Part shown: in pieces, positions 8,314 through 15,821 of the stretch
Position numbering within the stretch: position 1 is the first letter of the stretch
Layout: each line of letters starts with the position of its first letter
Source: JALYUA01 sp039933215
GTDB lineage: Bacteria; Acidobacteriota; Thermoanaerobaculia; UBA5066; Gp7-AA6
Assembly (NCBI GenBank): GCA_039933215.1
Contig: JBDTOO010000007.1
Span: 15,775-79,774, forward strand
Reading direction: 5' to 3'
DNA length: 64,000 nt
The notes under the pieces: model-generated
The model's input: the letters and a program-made list of their open reading frames with translations, nothing else
Databases searched by the model: none
What the model was told of the DNA's origin: nothing
Translations under genes and position numbers: made by a program

Positions 8314-9053
8314 AAGCGGGATCGGATCTGCCCCTGGAGATTGGTCCGACGGAAGTCGTCGCCGCGCATCGTGAGCGTGACGCACATCTCGAACAGCCGG
8401 CTGCGAATGCGGCTGCCGACTCGGTCCTCGAGGCGGTCGCGCTCGCCCGACGCGGCGTCCGGCTCGTCCTCGAAGTTCGAGGTCATGATGGTGATCTTCT
8501 TGCGGTTGTAGCGCGTGTTCAACAGGTTGTAGAGCACATCGAGCACCCAGGGGTGCGGCTTCGAAGCTCCGAGCTCGTCCAAGACGAGAAGTTCCACTTC
8601 GGCGTACGGCTGGAGGATCGACTCCTTCGACAGGTCCGCGTCGGGCCGGAAGCTCGTCTGGATCTTCATCAGCAGGTCCGAGAAGTCCCCGTAGAGCCCG
8701 GGCACGCCCTTTCGCGCGACGAGCTCCGACAGGATCGCGCACGCGAGATGCGTCTTCCCGCGTCCGGAGGGCCCGAGAAGAAGGAGTCCCGCGTCGACGG
8801 CCGGATACGTGTCGACGAACTCGCGGGCCACGTTCTTCGCCTTCTTCAGCGAGGCATTGGTGTCGGAGAAGTTCGAGAAATTACAGACGCGGTATCGCTC
8901 GGGGATCTCCGCCGCGGCGAGCCGCTCGGACCGCAGCAGTCCGTCGCGGCAGGCGCACGAGCGGGCGAGCTTGCGGCCGTCCACGTGCTCGAGGATCCAG
9001 CCGGAGCCCTCGCAGGAACCGCAGACCGCGGGATCGGGAGGCACGAACGGCAT
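8310..9053 (-). CDS. DnaC/IstB-like AAA+ ATPase with N-terminal zinc site
   Basis: This 247-residue protein begins with a CxxC...CxC cluster (Cys11, Cys14, Cys33, Cys35), a probable zinc site. Then comes an AAA+ domain with Walker A GPSGRGKT (94-101), Walker B VELLVLDELGAS, and a MTSNFEDEP sensor segment. This is the architecture of DnaC/DnaI replicative-helicase loaders and IstB transposition helpers. No transposase is near, so a loader or another AAA+ role is more likely. The ATG at 9053 is preceded by TACA rather than a ribosome-binding site. Longer upstream reading in the frame overlaps the SRPBCC gene and is not conserved-looking. It is coupled to the SpoIID-like gene through a 4-base overlap. 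Confidence 0.83.
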   Translation of the reverse strand: MPFVPPDPAVCGSCEGSGWILEHVDGRKLARSCACRDGLLRSERLAAAEIPERYRVCNFSNFSDTNASLKKAKNVAREFVDTYPAVDAGLLLLGPSGRGKTHLACAILSELVARKGVPGLYGDFSDLLMKIQTSFRPDADLSKESILQPYAEVELLVLDELGASKPHPWVLDVLYNLLNTRYNRKKITIMTSNFEDEPDAASGERDRLEDRVGSRIRSRLFEMCVTLTMRGDDFRRTNLQGQIRSRF

Positions 9054-9061
9054 TGTACCGA

Positions 9062-9544
9062 TCAATTCTCGGGCAGGCCCGCTTCCATCAGGATGCGCCG
9101 CTCCCTCGGGCCTTCGAGGTAGGCCTTGAGGTCCTCGAGGCTCGACTCCCAGCCGGACCCGACCTCCCCCCGGTAGCGGTCGTACGCCGGGCCGGAGTCG
9201 GGCACGCGGAACTCCACGGTGACGTCGCAGGCCGCGGATCCGCGCGGCGCGAAGTCGAGCACCATCCCGAGTCCCTCGAGGGGGTCCCCCGCCGCCGGCT
9301 CGTAGGAGATGTCGCGCACGACGAGCCGCCGGCCGATCTCGAGCTCCGCGATCTTTCCGAGCACGGTCGCCTCCGTGCGGCCGCGCTGGTCCGTGAATCC
9401 GATCGCCCAGTTGCCGCCGGGGCGCAGGCCCACGAGCGCGCCCTCGCACCACCAGGAAAGAAGATCCGACACGCGCGTGAACGCGTCGAAGGCGTCGGCG
9501 GCGCTCGCCTCAATCGAGATGGAACGGACGACGGTATCGCTCAC
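9062..9544 (-). CDS. SRPBCC (AHSA1/START-like) domain protein
   Basis: This 160-residue soluble protein fits the helix-grip fold of activator-of-Hsp90 homologues. It starts VVRSISIEASAADAFDAFTR, has WWCEGALVGLRPGG and a central GFTDQRG, and ends in a long helix GSGWESSLEDLKAYLEG. These domains bind hydrophobic ligands or modulate partners; the ligand cannot be deduced. The start is at 9544, and 59 bases separate it from the divergent argS. It ends 8 bases before the DnaC-like start, so the three minus-strand genes here probably form one transcript. Confidence 0.85.
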   Translation of the reverse strand: MSDTVVRSISIEASAADAFDAFTRVSDLLSWWCEGALVGLRPGGNWAIGFTDQRGRTEATVLGKIAELEIGRRLVVRDISYEPAAGDPLEGLGMVLDFAPRGSAACDVTVEFRVPDSGPAYDRYRGEVGSGWESSLEDLKAYLEGPRERRILMEAGLPEN

Positions 9545-9588
9545 CCGGAGATCTTAGACGAAGGGACGAGCCCGGGCTTCCTTCCCCG

Positions 9589-9594
9589 TATACT
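9589..9594 (+). promoter_or_regulatory. -10 element close to the argS start
   Basis: TATACT lies 9 bases before the argS ATG at 9604. No Shine-Dalgarno sequence fits in between, so a leader of only a few bases is expected. No good -35 match is visible. Confidence 0.4.
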
Positions 9595-9603
9595 GCTGCG
9601 CCC

Positions 9604-11634
9604 ATGCCGGAGACCCCGACGCTCGAAGCCCTGCGGGGGTCGCTCGCGCGAGCGCTCGAAGACGCGATCCGACGCCTCTACGGCGTCGCTCTCGAGCGCG
9701 TCGTGCTCGAGCGGCCGCCGAAGGCGTCCCTCGGAGACCTGGCCTCCCCGGTGGCCTTCGATCTCGCCAGGGCCCTGAAGAAGGCGCCGCGCGCGATCGC
9801 AGCCGAGCTCGCTGCCGCGGTGGAGCCGCCGCGGGGAGTGGCCTCTCTGCGCGTCGAGGGCGGCGGATACCTGAACGCGTCTCTCGACCGGGAGGCCTTC
9901 GCGGCGTCCCTCGCAGAGAGTCCCGTCGCGCCGTCGCCCCGGGCCGGGAAGACGGTCGTCGAGCACACGAACATCAATCCCAACAAGGCGGCTCACATCG
10001 GCCACCTGCGCAACGCGGTGCTCGGCGACGTCCTCGTCCGGACGCTGCGTTACCTCGGCGGAGAGGTCGAGGTGCAGAACTACCTGGACGACACGGGGGT
10101 GCAGGTGGCCGACGTCGTCGCCGGCCTGCTGCACATCGGCGGAGTCCGGACGGAGGCGGAGGCCCGGACCGCGATCGCGGAGGCGCGGCTTCCCGGCCAA
10201 CCCGCGAACGCCAAGGGGTTCGCGTACCTCTGCTGGGACCTCTACGCTGAGGTCGGCCGGACCTACGAGGCGCGGCCGGAGACCAAGACCTGGCGGGCCG
10301 AGGTCCTCCACGCCATCGAGAGCGGCGAGAACGAGACGTCGCGCATCGCGACGGTCGTCGCAGAAGCGGTCTCCTCCGCTCACCTTGCCACCATGGGGCG
10401 GATCGGCATCGTGTACGACCTGCTCCCCCGCGAGAGCGACATCCTCAAGCGGCAATTCTGGGCGCGCGCCTTCGAGATGCTGAAGGGGTCGGGCTCCCTC
10501 TTCCTGGAGACCGAAGGCAAGCACGCCGGCTGCTGGGTGCTGCGCCTCTCCGAGTCGCCGGAGTTTGCCGGCCTCGAGGAGCCGGACAAGATCCTCGTCC
10601 GGTCGAACGGCACGATCACCTATACGGCCAAGGACATCGCCTACCAGCTCTGGAAGTTCGGCCTTCTCGGGATCGACTTCGACTACCGGCGCTTCGCGCC
10701 GTCGTGGCGGTCCGGGACCGTCACGCCGGAGGAGGTGCCCGCGGAGGTCCGCGCCCATCCCGTGTGGCGAACCGCGCACGACGGCTCGGACCCCGACGCC
10801 CCGGCTTTCGGCCGGGCCGAGCGCGTCGTCAACGTGATCGACGTGCGCCAGTCTTATCCGCAGAAGGTGGTACGAGAAGGGCTTCGCGTCCTCGGCTTCG
10901 CGTCGGCGGCCGACCGCAGCGCGCACTTTTCCTACGAGATCGTCGCGCTTTCGCCTCGCGCCGCCCGCGAGCTCGCCGAGCGGTTCGGCGAGGAGTACCG
11001 CCTCTCCGCCGAGGACGAGAAGAAGCCGTACGTCGAGATGTCGGGGCGTAAGGGCCTCGGCGTCAAGGCGGACGACTTGATCGAGCTGCTCCTGGAACGC
11101 TCGCGCGCCGAGGTGCAGAGCCGGCGCGGAGAGGACGCCCCGCCGGGAGACGCGGAGGAGGACGCGCGCGCCATCGCCGTCGGGGCGCTCCGCTATTTTC
11201 TCCTGAAGTTCGGGCGCAACAAGGTGATCGCCTTCGACTTCGACGAGGCGCTCAACTTCGAGGGGGACACGGGCCCTTATCTTCAGTATTCGCTCGTCCG
11301 CGCCGGGAACATCTTTCGGAAGCTCGACGATAAAGGCATCCGCGCCGAGAGTCCGTCGGGCGCCTGGGAGGACGACCTCTGGTCCCTGCTCCTCGACGCG
11401 GCGTCGCTGCCGGAAATCACCGAGCGAGCCGTGGAGACTCTGGAGCTCTCGACCGTCGCCCGCCACGCCTTCGCCCTCGCCCAGTCCTTCAATCAGTTCT
11501 ACCACCGCCACCCGATCCTCCAGGAGGAGGACGCGCCGACGAGGAACCGCAGGATCGCCGTCGCGCGGATCTTCCGGCGGGAGATGGCGCGCGTGCTCGG
11601 GATCCTGGGGATACCCGAACCCGGGAGAATGTAG
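9604..11634 (+). CDS. argS: arginyl-tRNA synthetase
   Basis: This 676-residue class I synthetase charges tRNA-Arg. The HIGH motif is at 131-134 within NPNKAAHIGHLRNAVLGD, and the KMSKS-equivalent is the non-canonical EMSGRKGLGVKADD found in many bacterial ArgRS. The C-terminal anticodon-binding domain contains ALAQSFNQFYHRHPIL and ends in VLGIPEP-like residues. It is somewhat longer than the usual 550-600 residues, with extra sequence in the Rossmann and connecting regions. It starts at the ATG at 9604, with a near-leaderless promoter, and stands alone between a divergent SRPBCC gene and a repeat-containing gap. Confidence 0.96.
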   Translation: MPETPTLEALRGSLARALEDAIRRLYGVALERVVLERPPKASLGDLASPVAFDLARALKKAPRAIAAELAAAVEPPRGVASLRVEGGGYLNASLDREAFAASLAESPVAPSPRAGKTVVEHTNINPNKAAHIGHLRNAVLGDVLVRTLRYLGGEVEVQNYLDDTGVQVADVVAGLLHIGGVRTEAEARTAIAEARLPGQPANAKGFAYLCWDLYAEVGRTYEARPETKTWRAEVLHAIESGENETSRIATVVAEAVSSAHLATMGRIGIVYDLLPRESDILKRQFWARAFEMLKGSGSLFLETEGKHAGCWVLRLSESPEFAGLEEPDKILVRSNGTITYTAKDIAYQLWKFGLLGIDFDYRRFAPSWRSGTVTPEEVPAEVRAHPVWRTAHDGSDPDAPAFGRAERVVNVIDVRQSYPQKVVREGLRVLGFASAADRSAHFSYEIVALSPRAARELAERFGEEYRLSAEDEKKPYVEMSGRKGLGVKADDLIELLLERSRAEVQSRRGEDAPPGDAEEDARAIAVGALRYFLLKFGRNKVIAFDFDEALNFEGDTGPYLQYSLVRAGNIFRKLDDKGIRAESPSGAWEDDLWSLLLDAASLPEITERAVETLELSTVARHAFALAQSFNQFYHRHPILQEEDAPTRNRRIAVARIFRREMARVLGILGIPEPGRM

Positions 11635-11680
11635 GGAAGAAATCTGCCCGCTGCGCGCGCTATCCGGCCATCGTCGGCAG

Positions 11681-11720
11681 ATCGGGTCATCGGGCCATCG
11701 GGTCATCGGGTCATCGGGCG
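11681..11720 (+). repeat. five tandem copies of an 8-bp repeat (ATCGGGTC)
   Basis: Units are ATCGGGTC, ATCGGGCC, ATCGGGTC, ATCGGGTC and ATCGGGCG without gaps. They sit in the 172-base gap between argS and the cupin gene; the rest of the gap shows no gene. Confidence 0.85.
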
Positions 11721-11827
11721 TCCGCTTCGCGAAACTTCCTCCCGGCTCAACCGCCTCCGGAGGGCTCGCCGAGAGGTATACCCTCGTCCGCGGGGGCCGG
11801 AACGCCGTGCAGCGGAGTGGAGGCGAC

Positions 11828-12187
11828 GTGGAGAAGATCAGTCTCACGGAGAAGCTTTCGCGGTTTTCGGACTACTGGAAGCCCCGGATCGTCGGAGATC
11901 TCAATGACCACGAGGTCAAGCTCGTCAAGATCCGCGGCGAGTTCGTCTGGCACAAGCACGACGAGGCGGACGAGATGTTTCTCCTCGTCAAGGGGCGGAT
12001 GCGGATCCGATTCCGCGACGGCGACGTCGAGCTCTCGGAGAACGAAGTCTTGATCGTCCCGCGCGGCGTCGAGCACTTGCCGGTCGCCGAGGACGAGGCT
12101 CACGTGCTCTTGATCGAGCCGCGGGGAACTCTCAACACGGGCGACGCCGGAGGCGAGCGGACGGTGGCGAAGCCGGAGCGAATCTGA
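11828..12187 (+). CDS. single-domain cupin protein
   Basis: This small protein (119 residues from the chosen start) is a cupin. Metal-site motifs are visible as WHKHDEADEMFLLVKG (cupin motif 1, His-x-His and Glu) and VPRGVEHLPVAEDEAHVLLIEP (motif 2, His). Such proteins bind a divalent metal and act as small oxygenases, isomerases or sensors; the substrate is unknown. A GTG at 11807 would add seven residues. I prefer the GTG at 11828 because GGAGG lies four bases before it and the frame then opens with EKISLTEKL. It is three bases from the downstream ferredoxin-MBL gene, so the two are surely cotranscribed. Confidence 0.85.
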   Translation: MEKISLTEKLSRFSDYWKPRIVGDLNDHEVKLVKIRGEFVWHKHDEADEMFLLVKGRMRIRFRDGDVELSENEVLIVPRGVEHLPVAEDEAHVLLIEPRGTLNTGDAGGERTVAKPERI

Positions 12188-12190
12188 CGC

Positions 12191-13063
12191 ATGGCTTCCC
12201 TGGCGGAGCGCTTTCCCGACAACGAGCCCGGGCCCTTCTTCGTCGACCGGACCTGCATCGACTGCGACGCCTGCCGGCGGATTGCGCCGTCCGTCTTCGC
12301 GGAGGCCTCCGATCACTCCTTCGTGGCGCGGCAACCGGGCGACGCCGCCGAGCGGGAGCGCGCGATGATGGCGCTCGTCGCCTGCCCGACGGGCTCGATC
12401 GGCGTATCCCCGCGCGCCGACGCCCGCGCCGCCATCGCCGCGTTTCCCGAGACGGTGGACGAGAACGTCTCCTTCTGCGGATTCACCTCGCGCGATTCCT
12501 TCGGGGCCTGGTCCTATTTCGTCGAGCGCACCGAAGGCAATCTGCTCGTGGATTCGCCGCGCGCGGTCCCGCGGCTTCTCTCCGAGTTCGAGCGCCGCGG
12601 CGGCCTCGCGACCCTTTTCCTGACTCATAAGGACGACGTCGCCGACCACGCGGCATTCCGACGCCGCTTCGGCTGCGAGCGCGTCCTCCACGAAGCGGAC
12701 CGGACGGCGGGGACTTCGGACGTCGAGCGATTTCTCTCGGGAGAGGCTCCGGTACGCCTCGGGGAGGACCTCGTGGCTATCCCGACGCCCGGGCACACGC
12801 GCGGGCATGCCGTGCTGCTCTACCGCGACAAGTACCTCTTCACGGGGGACCACCTGGCGTGGTCCCGCCGGCGTAACGGGCTCGTGGCGTTTCGCGATGC
12901 CTGCTGGTACTCGTGGAAGGAGCAGACGCGATCGATGGAGCGGCTCCTCGACTTCCGTTTCGAATGGGTCCTCCCGGGCCACGGCGCGTGGCACCGCGCC
13001 TCTTGCGCGGACGCGATGCGCGGGGAGCTCGAGCGTTGCGTCCTCTGGATGCGGTCCCGCTAG
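12191..13063 (+). CDS. ferredoxin / metallo-beta-lactamase fusion protein
   Basis: This 290-residue protein has an N-terminal 4Fe-4S ferredoxin-like segment. It reads CIDCDACRRIAP, with a distant Cys in LVACPTGSIGV, which fits a single-cluster domain. A metallo-hydrolase fold follows. The usual HxHxDH motif is replaced by a longer THKDDVADH, followed by PTPGHTRGH, GDHLAW and LPGHG. Similar ferredoxin-MBL proteins exist in plants and bacteria with no settled function. A glyoxalase II-like thioesterase or a redox-controlled hydrolase is possible. Cytoplasmic, no signal peptide. It follows the cupin gene by three bases and converges on the GHMP kinase gene. Confidence 0.85.
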   Translation: MASLAERFPDNEPGPFFVDRTCIDCDACRRIAPSVFAEASDHSFVARQPGDAAERERAMMALVACPTGSIGVSPRADARAAIAAFPETVDENVSFCGFTSRDSFGAWSYFVERTEGNLLVDSPRAVPRLLSEFERRGGLATLFLTHKDDVADHAAFRRRFGCERVLHEADRTAGTSDVERFLSGEAPVRLGEDLVAIPTPGHTRGHAVLLYRDKYLFTGDHLAWSRRRNGLVAFRDACWYSWKEQTRSMERLLDFRFEWVLPGHGAWHRASCADAMRGELERCVLWMRSR

Positions 13064-13078
13064 GCCGGCGCGACCTTT

Positions 13079-14086
13079 TCAGGCCTCTTCTTCTCTCCTC
13101 ACCTCGAGCCCTCGCGAAACGACCGGCGCGCGGACGACGCGGCCCTCGCCCATCGTTCCGAGCGCTTCGCGGACGGCCCGGGTCGCCTCCGGCGGTGACA
13201 GCAGAACGACGAACCCTCCTCCCCCGGCGCCGCAGGCCTTCCCGCCCCAGGCCCCGGCGCCCCGCGCGGCGGCGATCGCCCGGCCGATCGCGGGTGTCTC
13301 GACGACGGGGGCGAGCCGCCGGCGGGCTTCCCACTCCTCCGAGAGCGCCGTCCCCATCGCCGGGAAGTCGGCGCGCTCGACCGCGTCCGCCATCGCGGCG
13401 GCCGCGCGGCGCACGCCCTCGATCTGCTCGGCCACGCCGCGGTCCCCCTCGAGCCGCGCACGCAGAACCTCCCAGTTGTTCATTCCGGACGAGTGGGCGG
13501 CTCCCGTGTCGAACAGCGTCATGTGCCTCTCCCAGGCGGCCGGTTCGACCTCCCTGCGCGCGTCGGATGTCTGCCCCGCCTCGAATCGGATCGTGTGGAG
13601 ACCGCCGCGCAACGGCGGGTAATAGTCCTGCACGCCCGCCGGTTTGCCGAGGACTCGGGTCTCGACGTCCCGCACGAGATCGACGCGGTCGACGCGCGAG
13701 AGGTCCCGTGGAGAGAGCGACTCCAGCGCGCCGAGGAGACAGACGGTGAGCGCCGAGGAGCCGCCGAGCCCCGAGCCGAAGGGGACGTCGGTTGCGAGCT
13801 CGACCTCGAGCGGCTCGTCGATCCGCAGCGCCTCGAGCAGGGAGCCGACGAGCGCGGACCTCGACTCTTCGAGGAGCCCGGCCGCATCGGGCGAGGAGAC
13901 ATCGAAGCCCCCATCCCGGGCGAACACGCGAAACGTCGGAGCCCCCGGCCGGACCCGGCACGACGCGACCAGCCCGATGGCCACGTTGACGGTGACGCAC
14001 CCCGGATGCAGCACGTGAAGAGGCCAGAGATCGAGCGTCCCTCCGGCCAGATCGACGCGAGCCGGAGCGGAAGCAGTAATTTCCAC
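13079..14086 (-). CDS. GHMP-family sugar kinase
   Basis: This 335-residue protein has the three GHMP motifs. These are APARVDLAGGTLDL at the N-terminus, the phosphate-binding VPFGSGLGGSSAL (about 101-113) and the C-terminal CGAGGGGFVVLL. The ATP-dependent kinases closest in motif wording phosphorylate heptose-7-phosphate (HddA-like), fucose or mevalonate. LGKPAGVQDYYPPLRGG resembles the heptose/fucose kinase branch. The sugar substrate cannot be fixed and no heptose-pathway partner is nearby. The start is GTG at 14086 without a ribosome-binding site, but TGATAGCTT lies eight bases upstream, again suggesting a leaderless mRNA. Monocistronic. Confidence 0.85.
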   Translation of the reverse strand: MEITASAPARVDLAGGTLDLWPLHVLHPGCVTVNVAIGLVASCRVRPGAPTFRVFARDGGFDVSSPDAAGLLEESRSALVGSLLEALRIDEPLEVELATDVPFGSGLGGSSALTVCLLGALESLSPRDLSRVDRVDLVRDVETRVLGKPAGVQDYYPPLRGGLHTIRFEAGQTSDARREVEPAAWERHMTLFDTGAAHSSGMNNWEVLRARLEGDRGVAEQIEGVRRAAAAMADAVERADFPAMGTALSEEWEARRRLAPVVETPAIGRAIAAARGAGAWGGKACGAGGGGFVVLLSPPEATRAVREALGTMGEGRVVRAPVVSRGLEVRREEEA

Positions 14087-14094
14087 GAGCGCGG

Positions 14095-14103
14095 AAGCTA
14101 TCA
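14095..14103 (-). promoter_or_regulatory. extended -10 element before the GHMP kinase
   Basis: The minus strand reads TGATAGCTT, with TAGCTT at 14095-14100, eight bases before the GTG at 14086. No -35 match is seen, which an extended -10 could compensate for. Confidence 0.3.
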
Positions 14104-14145
14104 GCTTCGCCCGGGCAATTCGTCTGTTCTAAGCGGAGCGCTCTC

Positions 14146-14182
14146 TCGGCCGTCTGTTCGCGAAAGCGAACGCCGCGGCCGA
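14146..14182 (-). terminator. nested hairpin after the anti-sigma gene
   Basis: The outer stem TCGGCCG/CGGCCGA and the inner stem GTTCGC/GCGAAC close on a GAAA tetraloop. It starts three bases after the anti-sigma stop codon. No U-run follows, so intrinsic termination is uncertain. Confidence 0.4.
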
Positions 14183-14185
14183 AAG

Positions 14186-14827
14186 TCAGTATCCGACGCG
14201 GCTCGCGCGGAGGAACCCGGACTGGGAGAAACCCACGCCCTCGACCGTCACGGTCTGGCCCGCCGTTTTCTGGCTGAAGGCCGGGTCCCGCGGCATCAGG
14301 CGCCAGACTTCGCCGTTGTCGGCGCAGATGGCGGCCTCGTGGTGGGATTTCGGGAGCGGGCAGAGCCCCGCCTCGACACGCGCCTCGCAGTCGAGGCACA
14401 CGAGGGTCCCGCTCATGCTGCGCGATACAAGCCCCGACTCCGCGCTGGCGGGAGCACGGTTCGAGAGCTGGACGAAGCCGGCCGAAGCCGCGGCCTGCCC
14501 CCCGGAAAGAGGCGGTGAGAGCGGGCCGGACACGTCCGCGACCAGGGGGATCAGAAGCAGCAGGATGACGGCGGCGGTGGCGAGCAGCGGGTAGCGGAAC
14601 CGGGCGGCGACCGGCTCGCCCTGCCGGATCCGCTCCCGGAGCCGGGAGGGGGCGGAGGCCCGCTCCACGTGGGAGCGCAGGACGCTGGCCAGCCCCCGCG
14701 CCGAACGCGCCCGGGCAGCACACGGGCGGCACGTCTGGAGGTGGCGGGAGAGCGCGTCGGCTTCGGGGCCGGATATCTCCCGTTCGAGGTACGCGTAGAG
14801 GAGAAATCGGGTCCGGGCGCAGTTCAT
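14186..14827 (-). CDS. anti-sigma factor with zinc-finger N-terminus
   Basis: This 213-residue single-pass membrane protein has an N-terminal HLQTCRPC motif plus an upstream CARTRFLLYAYLE, which matches the HC2-type anti-sigma domain (Cys, His, Cys, Cys). A transmembrane helix spans about residues 80-96 (PLLATAAVILLLLIPLVADV). The external part carries CLDCEARVEAGLCPLPKSHHEA and CADNGEVW, a possible metal- or redox-sensing region with four Cys and paired His. It would hold the ECF sigma factor encoded 114 bases upstream and release it on an envelope signal. The gene order sigma then anti-sigma supports the pairing. The periplasmic Cys/His domain is the likely sensor, by inference. Confidence 0.85.
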   Translation of the reverse strand: MNCARTRFLLYAYLEREISGPEADALSRHLQTCRPCAARARSARGLASVLRSHVERASAPSRLRERIRQGEPVAARFRYPLLATAAVILLLLIPLVADVSGPLSPPLSGGQAAASAGFVQLSNRAPASAESGLVSRSMSGTLVCLDCEARVEAGLCPLPKSHHEAAICADNGEVWRLMPRDPAFSQKTAGQTVTVEGVGFSQSGFLRASRVGY

Positions 14828-14941
14828 GGTGCCGGAGGGACAAACCGACCCGCCCCGTCCGAAATTCCGGTCGCCCGGCCGGCGGGCCTCCCGGGCCCAT
14901 GTCCGAATCCGGCCGGCGCGCTCCGGGCCCCGGCCGACGGC

Positions 14942-15601
14942 CTACGCGGCCGGGTTCTTCGGCCGGGTGCGCATCTTGTTCGGCTCGGCGCCTCGGATGT
15001 AGCCGTGGTGCCGGGCGTACTTGAGAAGCGCCTTCTCGAGGAGCTTCCGCCCGCGGTAGAGCCGCGACATCACGGTCCCGACAGGGCAGTCCAGGATGTC
15101 GGCGATCTCCTTGTACGAAAAGTCTTCGAGGTCCGCGAGGATGACGACCATCCGGTAGTCGTAGGGCAGGGACTCCAGGGATTTCTTGACGTCCTCGTCC
15201 ATCACGCCCGTGAAGTACTCGGATTCCGGATCCGCGGGCTGCTCGGCGTTGTCGCGGCGGACGATCCGCTCGAACGAGTCCTCGATCTCGGCGAAGTCGA
15301 CGCTGCGCGGCTCGAGCTTCTTCTTGCGGTAGTTGTTGATGAACGTGTTCTTCAGGATCTTGAAGAGCCACGCCTTCAGGTTCGTCCCCTCTTCGAACTT
15401 GTCGTAGTACTTGTAGGCCTTGAAGAAGGTCTCCTGGACGAGATCCTCGGCGTCCTCCGCGCTCCGGGTCATGCGGTACGCCGTGTTGTAGAGCGAGTCG
15501 AGGTACGGCATCACCAGGGAGTCGAAATCCCACGAAGTGACGGCAGCAGGTTCGGTCTTCGGTTGCACGCTTACCTTTTCCATGTCCATCCTGTACTTCA
15601 A
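14942..15601 (-). CDS. ECF sigma factor (RpoE/SigW type)
   Basis: This sigma factor has up to 219 residues. Region 2 is AYRMTRSAEDAEDLVQETFFKAYKYYDKFEEG with AWLFKILKNTFINNYRKKK. Region 4 is LPYDYRMVVILADLEDFSYKEIADILDCPVGTVMSRLYRGRKLLEK. The annotated start is TTG at 15601. ATG codons at residues 5 and 7 are alternatives and no ribosome-binding site decides. The C-terminal tail GYIRGAEPNKMRTRPKNPAA is a basic extension beyond region 4. Followed by its presumed anti-sigma gene. A GGAACC-16-TGTCCTAA sequence upstream resembles an ECF promoter, suggesting autoregulation. Confidence 0.93.
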   Translation of the reverse strand: MKYRMDMEKVSVQPKTEPAAVTSWDFDSLVMPYLDSLYNTAYRMTRSAEDAEDLVQETFFKAYKYYDKFEEGTNLKAWLFKILKNTFINNYRKKKLEPRSVDFAEIEDSFERIVRRDNAEQPADPESEYFTGVMDEDVKKSLESLPYDYRMVVILADLEDFSYKEIADILDCPVGTVMSRLYRGRKLLEKALLKYARHHGYIRGAEPNKMRTRPKNPAA

Positions 15602-15672
15602 TTTCCCTGCCCGATCCGGCGGCGTTGAGCCGCCGGGGGGCGGCCTGCCTTAACAGTTGCCGTATCTACGGA

Positions 15673-15702
15673 TTAGGACACCGCGGCGTTGAGGCCGGTT
15701 CC
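15673..15702 (-). promoter_or_regulatory. putative ECF-type promoter of the sigma factor gene
   Basis: The minus strand reads GGAACC (15697-15702), then 16-17 bases, then a GTCCTAA segment, resembling the GGAAC/TCTAA pattern of RpoE-like promoters. It lies about 70 bases before the sigma start. Single occurrence, so tentative. Confidence 0.3.
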
Positions 15703-15749
15703 TCAGGAAGTACGCGGAAGGAGGGAAAAGAGTTTCGAATTGTGGTCAC

Positions 15750-15771
15750 CCTGTCCTCGGACGGGGACAGG
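15750..15771 (-). terminator. second hairpin downstream of atpE
   Basis: CCTGTCC pairs with GGACAGG around an 8-base loop. It lies just beyond the longer hairpin at 15779-15811 and probably works with it. Confidence 0.45.
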
Positions 15772-15778
15772 CAGGACA

Positions 15779-15811
15779 GGATTCCGGGCGCGCGGAGAGC
15801 GCCCGGAATCC
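15779..15811 (-). terminator. strong hairpin ending the nuo-atp transcript
   Basis: A perfect 13-bp inverted repeat (GGATTCCGGGCGC with GCGCCCGGAATCC) and a 7-base loop start about 10 bases after the atpE stop. The downstream sequence is C/T-rich (TGTCCTGCCTGTCCCC) but has no clean U-run. Confidence 0.6.
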
Positions 15812-15821
15812 GTCCCCCGCG

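Noticed and set aside
8310..9053. An IstB protein of an IS21 insertion sequence
   Set aside because: No istA transposase or terminal repeats are found beside it, and it is coupled to a SpoIID-like gene.
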